A stretch of DNA of 64,000 nucleotides from Bifidobacterium amazonense (GTDB lineage: Bacteria > Actinomycetota > Actinomycetes > Actinomycetales > Bifidobacteriaceae): assembly GCF_018555435.2 (NCBI RefSeq), contig NZ_JAFEJT020000011.1, forward strand, positions 1 through 64,000. Reading direction: 5' to 3'. Made by a program: the position numbers and the translations under genes. Every line of letters begins with the position of its first letter. Position 1 is the first letter of the stretch. Of this stretch, positions 9,423 through 17,710 are shown piece after piece. The notes under the pieces are model-generated. The model ran no database searches and was not told the origin of the DNA. It worked only from the letters and a program-made list of their open reading frames with translations.

Positions 9423-9464
9423 GCCAGCGTCGTCCGCCAGCGTCGTCCGCCAGCGTCGTCCGCC
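9421..9464. repeat. 13-bp tandem repeat
   Basis: Three exact copies of CCGCCAGCGTCGT plus a 5-bp partial fourth copy lie just beyond the hairpin cluster. There is no reading frame here. Confidence 0.85.
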
Positions 9465-9476
9465 TATCCGGTAGGG

Positions 9477-9517
9477 AACTATAGAATCGTGCTTTAGTAA
9501 ATTACGATTCTATAGTT
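9477..9517. repeat. Perfect AT-rich inverted repeat
   Basis: AACTATAGAATCGT (9477-9490) and its exact reverse complement (9504-9517) are separated by 13 nt. The composition is markedly AT-rich against the GC-rich surroundings. It could be a regulator-binding site, an attachment-like site or a hairpin. Confidence 0.7.
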
Positions 9518-9576
9518 GACGCAACAGTGCTTGCGCTTGTGGGCAGAGATCAGGAGCTTGCCGCGTCCAGGACAAT

Positions 9577-10038
9577 CTCAGCGTGGAGATCCGGCGACGG
9601 TCTATCTGGCTTGCATCGCTAAGAACGGCCAGCGTGGCAAATCGGTTGGAGTATCGGCAAAGCGCCGCGGATAGGGATACGTAAGCGTGGCGATATGGAG
9701 GAGCCCTATCCGTTTCTCTACGCTGAGACCGCTCAGCGTAGAGAAACGGCTGGAATATCGGCGGGTTACCACGCTGAAGAGGGTCTCAGCGTGGTGATTT
9801 GACGGAAGACCATCCGATTTGCCACGCTGAGACCGGTCAGCGTAGTGAAACGGTTAGAACTTCGGCGGGTTACCACGCTGAAGAGGATCTCAGCGTGGTG
9901 ATTTGACGGAAGACCATCCGATTTGCCACGCTGAGACCGGTCAGCGTGGCGAATCGGTCGGGACATCGGCAAAACGCTACGATGAGGGGAGTATAAGAGC
10001 AGCGACACGGAGAAGGCCTATCCGATTTGCCACGCTGA
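9577..10038. repeat. Periodic hairpin array A (104-bp unit, palindrome CCACGCTGA/TCAGCGTGG)
   Basis: The right arm (AGCGTGG or close variants) ends at 9586, 9637, 9690, 9741, 9794, 9845, 9898 and 9949, so steps alternate 51 and 53 bp. Left arms (CCACGCTGA) start at 9769, 9822, 9873, 9926 and 10030. Each higher-order unit has two palindromes with different linkers. Units at 9769 and 9873 are almost identical over the first 75 bp, while the earlier ones are degenerate. The array fills the gap between the convergent genes ending at 9315 and 10222. No open frame fits it. Confidence 0.85.
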
Positions 10039-10221
10039 TAATGAAGTCTGCAGGCGGCTATGGGCTTCCGACCAAAGGTAACTTCCTCATCTACATACAT
10101 GGGGGTATCGGCGGCGGTAGCGGCACCGATGCCAAGATTATGCGGAGGCGATGATGCTGAAACGCATGTGCATCGCTCGTAGCGCAATTTCGCCTCGTGC
10201 ATTGGGCGCGCGGGGGAACTT

Positions 10222-11478
10222 TTAGTGGATGACTACCTTGGTGCCTTCGGGAAGCTGGTCGTAGAGCCATTTGGCGTCGGGGACGGTCAGACGAACGCAG
10301 CCGTGCGAGGCGGGGCGACCGAGCTTGTTGGCTTCGGAGACGATGTAGTTGCCGTTGCGGTCGGTGGGCACGGTGTGGAACAGGTAGGTGCCGTAATCCT
10401 TCCACGACACCCAGTAGTTGGCGCCCATGCCTTCGGTGGAGTTGTAGAAGCTGCCGCCGCGGTTCTGCACGTAGTAGGTGCCGTGCGGCGTCGAATCGTC
10501 CATGCCGGTGGAGGCGAGCATCGTGTAGATGGTGGTCGAACCGCTCTTCACGTAGACCCGCTGGGCCGCAAGCGACACTTCGATGCTCAGGTTCGCGACC
10601 TTGCCCAGATTCGGGTAGGCCCCGCCGGACGGGCGCAGGTACTGCGGCGTCTTCGGCGCGTCGTTGTCGCGGCGCACAGCCAGCGTATCGGTGCCGTTGC
10701 CATCCCAGTCACCGACCAGCACGCCGTCGGTTTCACGGCCGAACGTGAACGTCTCATCCGCCGCACCACCGGCGATCGCATTCTTCACGTAGAACGTGCT
10801 GCCGCGGCGCACCGCGAACGTATCCTTGCCGTCGCCGTTCCAGTCACCCACCAGCACTGCGTCGTCGGCACGACCGTACGTGACGACCGAGTCCGCCGGT
10901 CCGCTCGTGATCGAATCGCTGATGTAGTACGTGTTGCCACGCTGCACGGCCAGCGTGTCCTTGCCGTCACCGTTCCAGTCGCCCACCAGCACCGTATCGT
11001 CGGCACGACCGTACGTGATCACAGCGTCGGCAGGTCCGCCGCCGAGCGTGTTCTTGATGTAGTAGGTGTTGCCGCGGCGCACGGCCAGCGTATCCTTGCC
11101 GTCACCGTTCCAGTCGCCCACCAGCACCGTATCGTCGGCGTGTCCGTAGGTGACGACCTGATCGGCCGCACCGCCGGCGATCGCGTTCTTGATGTGGTAC
11201 TGGTTGCCGCGGCGCACGGCCAGCGTATCCTTGCCGTCGCCGTTCCAGTCGCCGACCAGCACGGTGTCGGATGCCTTGCCGTAGATGGTCTCGCGGTCGG
11301 CCTTGCCGCCGTGCAGACCGTTCAGGAAATAGTAGTAGCGGCCGCCCTGTCCGAACGACGGGTCCGCCGCTGCGGACGCCGTGGGCGCGGCGATGACCGA
11401 CAAGCCGAATACGGCCGCGGCCGCAACGCCGGCGGCGCACGCCTTGCGCATGGAATCACTGATCACGTGCGTGTTCAT
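10222..11478 (-). CDS. L,D-transpeptidase (YkuD) with 45-residue repeats
   Basis: The protein has 418 residues. A signal peptide lies near residues 10-37 (ends T-A-S-A). About five copies of a 45-residue repeat follow, with the core V-L-V-G-D-W-N-G-D-G-K-D-T-L-A-V-R-R-G, like FG-GAP/VCBS calcium-binding blades. The YkuD domain spans about residues 294-418, with the H-G-T-Y segment and the catalytic S-H-G-C-V-R motif (Cys near residue 392). The enzyme would crosslink peptidoglycan through 3-3 bonds or attach proteins outside the membrane. The ATG at 11478 has only a weak ribosome-binding site; 11451 is an alternative start. The next gene upstream carries the same repeats on a lysozyme. Confidence 0.88.
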   Translation of the reverse strand: MNTHVISDSMRKACAAGVAAAAVFGLSVIAAPTASAAADPSFGQGGRYYYFLNGLHGGKADRETIYGKASDTVLVGDWNGDGKDTLAVRRGNQYHIKNAIAGGAADQVVTYGHADDTVLVGDWNGDGKDTLAVRRGNTYYIKNTLGGGPADAVITYGRADDTVLVGDWNGDGKDTLAVQRGNTYYISDSITSGPADSVVTYGRADDAVLVGDWNGDGKDTFAVRRGSTFYVKNAIAGGAADETFTFGRETDGVLVGDWDGNGTDTLAVRRDNDAPKTPQYLRPSGGAYPNLGKVANLSIEVSLAAQRVYVKSGSTTIYTMLASTGMDDSTPHGTYYVQNRGGSFYNSTEGMGANYWVSWKDYGTYLFHTVPTDRNGNYIVSEANKLGRPASHGCVRLTVPDAKWLYDQLPEGTKVVIH

Positions 11479-11568
11479 GATGAATCTCTCACTTTCTGCG
11501 GGCCATGCGGATGGCTTTGTTTGGCGCGTCCACGGCCCGACTCACAAGCCGATCAGCCGATCACCCGA

Positions 11569-13560
11569 TCAACGGTGGACGATGAACGAATCCTTGCCGT
11601 CGCCGTTCCAGTCGCCGACGAGCACGTCGTCGAACTCGCGACCGAAATAGAACACGGTATCGGCTTCGCCGCCCTTGATGGCGTTCTTCACGAAGTACGC
11701 GTTGCCGCGACGCACGGCCAGCGTGTCCTTGCCGTCGCCGTCCCAATCGCCCACCAGCACCTCGTCGTCGGCGCGGCCGTAGTAGATGACGGAATCGGCT
11801 TCGCCGCCCTTGATCGAATTCTTGAAGTAGTAGGCGTTGCCGCGACGCACGACGAGCGTGTCCTTGCCGTCGCCGTCCCAATCGCCCACGTACACTTCGT
11901 CGCCGGGCTTGCCGTATCCGATGACCTGATCGGCCTCGCCGCCGGACACGGAGTTCTTGAAGTAGTAGGTGTTGCCGCGGCGCACCGCGAACGTGTCCTT
12001 GCCGTCGCCGTCCCAATCGCCCACCAGCACGGTGTCGTCGGCGCGGCCGTAGTAGAAGACGGAATCGGGGTTGCCGGTCGACAACGTGTTGCGTACGCGA
12101 TACTCGTTGCCGCGCCGCACCGCCACGGAATCCTTGCCGTCGCCGTTCCAGTCGCCGGCGAACGGGATGTCGCCCTGGTCGCCGTAGCTGAAGGAGAACT
12201 CGGCCGTGCCGCCCTTGAGCGTGTTGGACACGTAGTAGCCGGTGCCGGACAGGTACGTGGCGTTGCCCGGATTGGTGGCGTTTTCGTTGTCGGATCCGTT
12301 GACGTCGGTGGAACCGTTGCCCGAATTGTTGCTGCCCGAGCCGGCGTTGGCATTGGCGACGCCGAACGCGTTCAGATCGGCGCGTCCGGAGATGCCGTTG
12401 ACCTTGCCGCCGGACGTGTACTGCCAGCCGCGGTCGTTGGTGGAGAAGCCGGTGAACGTCATCTGCGCGCCGTACTGGGCGACCCAGCGGGTCTTGGCGT
12501 GCAGCGAGGAGCTGTTCAGCGGGCCTTCGAGATAGTTGGTGTACGAGTACAGCGACAGGTTGGTGTAGCCGGCGGACTTGAGCACGCCGTACCATGCGTT
12601 CACGATGCTCTCATAGGTCTTCGGGCTGGTGGGCGGCTTGTGGCCGGTCCACGTCCAGCGTTCGAGATCGTAGAAGACCGGATACGAGAGGTCCTTCGGG
12701 GAGACGCCGGCCTCGTTGAGCAGCTTGACGACGTTCTGGCCCTCGGCCTTGCCGGTGTTCTCGTTTTCGGCGTACGAGTAGAGGTAGACGCCGAACGGGA
12801 TGCCGAGACGCTTGCATTCGTCGATGTTGTACTGCGCGGTCGCGTCTAGCCCGTTGCCCCAGCCGTAGCCGATGCGGATGATCGCGCCCTGCACGCCGTC
12901 GGCCTTGGCCTTCGCCCAGTCGATCTTGTGCTGCCATTCGGACACGTCGACCACGCCCTTGGCCTTCTGCGCGAACAGGGCGTTGTTGCCTTCGAAGAAC
13001 GCCGGGCTGCCGTTGTACGTGCCCCAGTGGGCGCCGTATTCGTTGCCGCCGAGCGCGGCGAGACGGACGGTCGCGGAGGCGGTGGAGACGGCCGCGTCGG
13101 TCGTGCCGGTCGCGTTATCGCCGGTCGCGTTATCGTCGACCGTGCCGGAGTTCACCGCGTCCTTCACCGTGCCCGCATCGACCGGGATGAACGAGTCGCC
13201 GTCGGTTTTCGCCAGCGGATCGGCCTGCGTGTGCTTGGTGCCGACCAGTTCGGGATCGGTGACCGTTTCGCCGGTTGCGAGATCCTTGACCTCGCCTTCC
13301 GGCGTGACGGCAAGGTCCGCGGAGACGACGGTCGCGTCGTCCGGAATGTCGTCGCTGACGGTCTGCGGCAGATCGGTCGTGGGATTCTCCGGCATCGCGT
13401 CGGACGACGGGGTATCCTGATCGGCCAGCAGGACGGAATCGTTTCTGACGTCCACCGCCGTGTCCGTCAGCGCGAACGCCGGCGCAACCCCCACGGCAAG
13501 CGTCATCGCAGCCGAAACCGCTGCGGCACAGCACAACCTCATTGCCTTCGACTCAGTCAT
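11569..13560 (-). CDS. Secreted GH25 lysozyme with 45-residue repeats
   Basis: The protein has 663 residues. ATG 13560 is preferred over the GTG at 13572, since GGAG lies 6 nt upstream of it. A signal peptide (about residues 1-30) is followed by a poorly conserved spacer to about residue 200. The GH25 muramidase domain is at about 203-400, with V-D-V-S-E-W at its start and the catalytic Y-D-L-E. Six copies of the 45-residue repeat (G-D-W-D-G-D-G-K-D-T-L-A-V-R-R-G) complete the protein. It cuts the N-acetylmuramic acid-N-acetylglucosamine bond and probably remodels the cell's own wall. The repeats match those in the adjacent L,D-transpeptidase, only 90 bp away on the same strand. Confidence 0.88.
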   Translation of the reverse strand: MTESKAMRLCCAAAVSAAMTLAVGVAPAFALTDTAVDVRNDSVLLADQDTPSSDAMPENPTTDLPQTVSDDIPDDATVVSADLAVTPEGEVKDLATGETVTDPELVGTKHTQADPLAKTDGDSFIPVDAGTVKDAVNSGTVDDNATGDNATGTTDAAVSTASATVRLAALGGNEYGAHWGTYNGSPAFFEGNNALFAQKAKGVVDVSEWQHKIDWAKAKADGVQGAIIRIGYGWGNGLDATAQYNIDECKRLGIPFGVYLYSYAENENTGKAEGQNVVKLLNEAGVSPKDLSYPVFYDLERWTWTGHKPPTSPKTYESIVNAWYGVLKSAGYTNLSLYSYTNYLEGPLNSSSLHAKTRWVAQYGAQMTFTGFSTNDRGWQYTSGGKVNGISGRADLNAFGVANANAGSGSNNSGNGSTDVNGSDNENATNPGNATYLSGTGYYVSNTLKGGTAEFSFSYGDQGDIPFAGDWNGDGKDSVAVRRGNEYRVRNTLSTGNPDSVFYYGRADDTVLVGDWDGDGKDTFAVRRGNTYYFKNSVSGGEADQVIGYGKPGDEVYVGDWDGDGKDTLVVRRGNAYYFKNSIKGGEADSVIYYGRADDEVLVGDWDGDGKDTLAVRRGNAYFVKNAIKGGEADTVFYFGREFDDVLVGDWNGDGKDSFIVHR

Positions 13561-13660
13561 TATGTTCTCCACTCGTTCCCGCTGCGCTCCGCAAGATATG
13601 CATCATAAACTGGAAAAGAGCACAACTGTCTTCTACAGTAACCCGAAACGTCGATCGGAA

Positions 13661-15292
13661 TCAGCTCTGGGAACAGGAACGTCGGATATCCTCGCAAAAT
13701 GATGACAAACCGGATCCGGACGCCGCGACGGCGAGCGCGAGCGGCATCACGCATATCAGGGGGAAGACGTAGCGGGTCGCCTCCTGGTACAGCGACGTGG
13801 GCCCGACGTACAGGGACATCGCGGTCAGCAGCATCGGCGACAGCCGTACGAGATCTCTCAGCCTGGACATGAGGACCGCACGGATACCCGTCCGGCCGTC
13901 CGTCCGGCCGCCCGGCCGCCGCCGGCACAACGTGAGGAACAGGCAGAACGCGGGCATGATGGACGCCCAGAACGCCTTGCAGTACAGCAGGTTGAGCACC
14001 GGGATCCGCCCCCATGCCGCATCCACGGATCGGAGCAGGGAGCCGCCGATCGTGACGTCCCGCCAGCCGGCGACCGTCTCCATATGCTCGTAGTGATGCG
14101 CCGAATCCGCGGGGATGTCCAGATCGGCGCCTCCCACGTTGGCCCAATCGTGCGGGGTGGGCAACGACCACCATCCGGCGGTGAGCCCGGCGAATGCGTT
14201 GGCGTAGGCGCCCGGGTTGATCGACGCGTGCCTCAGCCAGATCTTCAGGAACTCCCGTTTGCCGGTCGTGCCGTGGAGGTCCACCCAATCCTTGACCGGA
14301 TCCACGGCGTCGGGCCGGTATACGGCGGCGAGTTCGCGCGCGTTCTTGGTGTAGAACGCCTCGAGCGCGGCGTTTTCGGCCTTGGTGAAGGTGTCGCCCT
14401 CGCGTATCCACGCGTTGGCGACCTGTTGGATGGGCAGCGCCAGCGATTCCTGCGGGCGGCCTTCGCGGATGTCCAGTATGCGGGACGCGGCTTGAGGTAT
14501 GGCGATCGAGCAGACCAGTACGGTCAGTACGCCGAACGCCACGCATGCGGCGCGCAGTCGTGCGGTCATGTTCGCGAACACCAGCAGCAGCATCGATCCG
14601 AGCACGATCAGCACGCCGGTCTTCTTCGACATGCCCATGCCGACGCACAGCAGCGCGAGGGGAGCCATGAACGCCGGCCTGCGCAGCACCGCGCCCTTGG
14701 TGCGTACGATCTCGCAGAACATGATGAAGAAGACGACGAACATCGGCGTGAACACCGTGTCCTTGACCAGCGTGCAGAACATGCGGGGAATCGGCGGGAA
14801 CAGGGCGAACAGCAGCAGGCATCCGAAACGGGCCTTCCACGCGACGCCGTAGCGCTCCAGATAGGCGGCGAGCGCCGACAGCGTCGCCGCGGCGGCGATC
14901 ATCTGCAGCGTGATCAGTATGAACAATCCCGCCTGGCAGTCGCCCCACGCGACCTTGCCCAATTCGGCGAACGCGCCGAACAGCAGCGAATCCATGAACG
15001 GATGCTGGTTCCACAGCACGCGCGGCGAGGATTCGAACTGCGCGATCTGCAGCGTGGTGTCCCACCAGTAGATGCCCGGGTAGGACAGGCCGAGATACGG
15101 CAGCCAGCAGGCGAAGATCACCGCTGCGCCGGTTGCGATGTCGGGTGTGGAGCATCGCAGGGGCAGGTGGTACTGCAGCCACGGACACAGTCTCGGTTCC
15201 CGTCGCGGTCGCAGCGATTGCAACCGCAGCGACCGCAACGACCGGGGAAGGGCCCGCCTCACGAGGCGAGTTTCTTCAGGCTGACCGGGCAT
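13661..15292 (-). CDS. DUF6020-type polytopic membrane protein
   Basis: The protein has 543 residues with about ten hydrophobic helices after a basic N-terminus of about 50 residues. An early Y-P-G-I-Y-W-W-D-T-T motif and N-Q-H-P-F-M-D in an external loop match DUF6020 proteins, which resemble GT-C glycosyltransferases of surface polymer pathways. The ATG at 15292 lies 34 bp inside the DUF4012 gene, with no strong ribosome-binding site, so translation is probably coupled. The start is therefore uncertain; no better ATG precedes the first helix. Confidence 0.7.
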   Translation of the reverse strand: MPGQPEETRLVRRALPRSLRSLRLQSLRPRREPRLCPWLQYHLPLRCSTPDIATGAAVIFACWLPYLGLSYPGIYWWDTTLQIAQFESSPRVLWNQHPFMDSLLFGAFAELGKVAWGDCQAGLFILITLQMIAAAATLSALAAYLERYGVAWKARFGCLLLFALFPPIPRMFCTLVKDTVFTPMFVVFFIMFCEIVRTKGAVLRRPAFMAPLALLCVGMGMSKKTGVLIVLGSMLLLVFANMTARLRAACVAFGVLTVLVCSIAIPQAASRILDIREGRPQESLALPIQQVANAWIREGDTFTKAENAALEAFYTKNARELAAVYRPDAVDPVKDWVDLHGTTGKREFLKIWLRHASINPGAYANAFAGLTAGWWSLPTPHDWANVGGADLDIPADSAHHYEHMETVAGWRDVTIGGSLLRSVDAAWGRIPVLNLLYCKAFWASIMPAFCLFLTLCRRRPGGRTDGRTGIRAVLMSRLRDLVRLSPMLLTAMSLYVGPTSLYQEATRYVFPLICVMPLALAVAASGSGLSSFCEDIRRSCSQS

Positions 15293-17547
15293 TCGATCTG
15301 GGACTTGAGCTTGTTGAGAGAGTCGAGGGTGAGCGCCGAGCCGGTGCCGTCCGTGCTGGAGGACTTGCCGGAGGACGACGAGCCGGAGCCTGAACCCGAT
15401 CCGGAGCCGGAAGTACCCGACCCCGAGCCGCTGCCCGAACCGCTGCCCGAACCGGACGACGAACCAGTCGACGTGCCGCTACCCGAATCCGACCCGTCCG
15501 CATCGGTCCCGTCGATCGCCCCGCTGTCGCCGGCGTTCACGTCGCCGTCCGCGGAACCCGAACCGTCCCCGGCATCCGCCGCCGCGTCCGGCACATCCGT
15601 GCCGCACTCGTCCGTCACCGCGCCGTTCGTGCCCGTGTACTCGCCGTGGTCACCGATCACCGGCGTCGTCACGAAATCGATCGGCCGCGAACCGGCCTTC
15701 TCGGACACGCGCACCGTGTACACGATCACGTCTGTCTTGCCGGGCGCAAGTCCCGTGTCGGACGGGTCGAGCACCACGAACTGACGGTCCTCGACCGGAC
15801 CGTTCGCCTGCATCACCGCATTGCCGAACGAGATCGCGGTGATCTCGCCGCCGGCCGGGGCCATCAGCGTGGTGCGCAGGTACATCCAGCCGGTCTTCTT
15901 CTCCTTCTCCTTGCCGGTGACGAACTTGGGCAGTTCCTTGATCTGCTGTTCGGTCAGCGTGTTCTTCAGCCGCAGCACCACCGTGTATTCGTCGCCGAGC
16001 TGCGAATCCTCGACGCCGCCCAGATCGGTGGCCATGGCGGGCGCGTCGGCCTCCTGCTCGCTGGACAGCACGGCATTGGCGGCGTTGAACGTGGTGCCGC
16101 ACGTTTTGGTGACGGTCGCGCTCACGTCGAGATACCAGCTGAGCTTGCTGGCCTGCAGTTCGGAGAAGTACGCGCCGGTCACCGGGTCGGTTTCGGTGCC
16201 GGGCAGGAGACCGGCGGCGTTCGCGTCGATCACGCCGGTCTGCACGAGCGCGGAGAACTCGTCGTCCTGCTGCATCCACAGCTTGAGATGCGAGCTGGCC
16301 GACGTGTCGCGCACGGCCTTGAGCACGGCCGACGCGGTGGACGTGTTCAGCGAGGAGAACACGTGGTTCATGATCTTCTTCGACGCGGCGTTCGTGTACT
16401 TGTTCTGCTCCTCGTACTTCGGATGGTCGATGTACAGGTCGTGCAGGAAGAACCTCACCGTGTTCGCGCCGTCGAGCACCTTGCCGTCGGAGAGCGTGAC
16501 CGAGCCGGTCGCGCCGATCAGCGACTGCATGAACACCGGGTCGAGCGCGATCACGCCGGCCACGTCCTTCTTGGAGTTGCCCTTCTGCGACTTCCACAGG
16601 TTCGCGAGCGTGATCGCGGCGCGGCGGTAGTCGGGGTTCATCGTGGTGGTCTGCGGGTATTTCCAGATCCACTCGCCGAACACCTCCGCCTCCTTGGCGT
16701 TCTGCGCGTCGAGCGGCTCGCTGGCGTACGTGTAGTCGGTGGTGGTCACGAAGTCGCCGATCGTCACCTTGCCGTGGTCGACGGTGACCGGCGCGATGTT
16801 GCCGACCATGCCGCCGGACGAGCGCAGTTCGGCGGGATTGTAGATCGCGACCAGATACGTGCGTTCGCCGCTCTCGCCGAGCAGCTGCGGCATCAGGTCG
16901 ATGAGCTCGTCGTATTCGTCGAGCAGGCTGTCGGCCGACGCGAGTCCGCTGCGGCCGGCCGCGACGAGCTGCGTGGTCGCCGACAGCCGCGTGCCGTGGA
17001 TGGCGGAGAGCCGCTGCTGTTCGGTGGCGATGTCCTTGCGCGCGTCCTTGACGACCTGCGGCAGGTCGGTGAGCGGGCTGAGATCGACGGTCTTGTCGTC
17101 GACGGAGAACTTCTTGAGCCGCGACAGGACGTCCGACATGTCGGTGAACGGGCCGTCGACCAGGTTGCCGACCGCGTCGAGCATGGTGCGGGCGGCGTCG
17201 ATGTCGTTGCCGTAGGCCGTATGGTCGCGGATGAACGTCCACTTCGGCGTGTTCAGCTCGTCGCGCAGCGCGCGGGCGGAGGTGACGAACTGCTTCGACG
17301 CGGTGGGCACGTCGGTCTCGCCTCCGCAACCGAGCGCGCTGTTGGCGATGCTTTCGCCCGAGGCGACCAGTTCGGTGGCGTCCGCGTACATGCGCGCCAC
17401 CGACACGCCGTAGAACAGTACGGCGGACAGCACCAGGCCGGCGGCGGCCATGAGCGCGTAGAGTGCGATGCGGGCCGGCGTGAACCGGTCCCTCTCCGGT
17501 GTGCCGGAGCCTGTGCGGGCGGCGTGCTGAGAGGGGTTCTGGCTCAT
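15259..17547 (-). CDS. DUF4012 domain protein with a Ser/Gly-rich tail
   Basis: The protein has 762 residues. ATG 17547 is preferred over 17556 because GGGAG lies 9 nt upstream. One membrane helix near residues 20-48 precedes a large extracytoplasmic DUF4012 region (Y-L-V-A-I-Y-N-P-A-E-L-R-S-S-G-G-M-V-G motif). Near residues 690-740 lies a long Ser/Gly repeat, then a short conserved end. DUF4012 proteins are frequent in actinobacterial polysaccharide loci; the function is unknown. It lies just downstream of the LCP gene and overlaps the DUF6020 gene. Confidence 0.75.
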   Translation of the reverse strand: MSQNPSQHAARTGSGTPERDRFTPARIALYALMAAAGLVLSAVLFYGVSVARMYADATELVASGESIANSALGCGGETDVPTASKQFVTSARALRDELNTPKWTFIRDHTAYGNDIDAARTMLDAVGNLVDGPFTDMSDVLSRLKKFSVDDKTVDLSPLTDLPQVVKDARKDIATEQQRLSAIHGTRLSATTQLVAAGRSGLASADSLLDEYDELIDLMPQLLGESGERTYLVAIYNPAELRSSGGMVGNIAPVTVDHGKVTIGDFVTTTDYTYASEPLDAQNAKEAEVFGEWIWKYPQTTTMNPDYRRAAITLANLWKSQKGNSKKDVAGVIALDPVFMQSLIGATGSVTLSDGKVLDGANTVRFFLHDLYIDHPKYEEQNKYTNAASKKIMNHVFSSLNTSTASAVLKAVRDTSASSHLKLWMQQDDEFSALVQTGVIDANAAGLLPGTETDPVTGAYFSELQASKLSWYLDVSATVTKTCGTTFNAANAVLSSEQEADAPAMATDLGGVEDSQLGDEYTVVLRLKNTLTEQQIKELPKFVTGKEKEKKTGWMYLRTTLMAPAGGEITAISFGNAVMQANGPVEDRQFVVLDPSDTGLAPGKTDVIVYTVRVSEKAGSRPIDFVTTPVIGDHGEYTGTNGAVTDECGTDVPDAAADAGDGSGSADGDVNAGDSGAIDGTDADGSDSGSGTSTGSSSGSGSGSGSGSGSGTSGSGSGSGSGSSSSGKSSSTDGTGSALTLDSLNKLKSQIECPVSLKKLAS

Positions 17548-17710
17548 GGGTGGCATCTCCCGTCGTGGCTGGTTCGATACGCGATACGCACCGTATCGTA
17601 GCGCGTCGAAATGAAAACCGGGAGTCTCACGTGGATGGAATGCACGGGTTGTTCACGCTCACACCGCGCGCTACGTAGTCACTTTGCGGGATCGCGCCTC
17701 GCGCGGTGCC

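Noticed and set aside
9577..10038. CRISPR array
   Set aside because: Linkers between the palindromes are themselves repeated, and no cas gene is present.
10225..12849. Plus-strand open frame of 874 residues
   Set aside because: It runs antisense through the L,D-transpeptidase and lysozyme genes and arises from their repeats.
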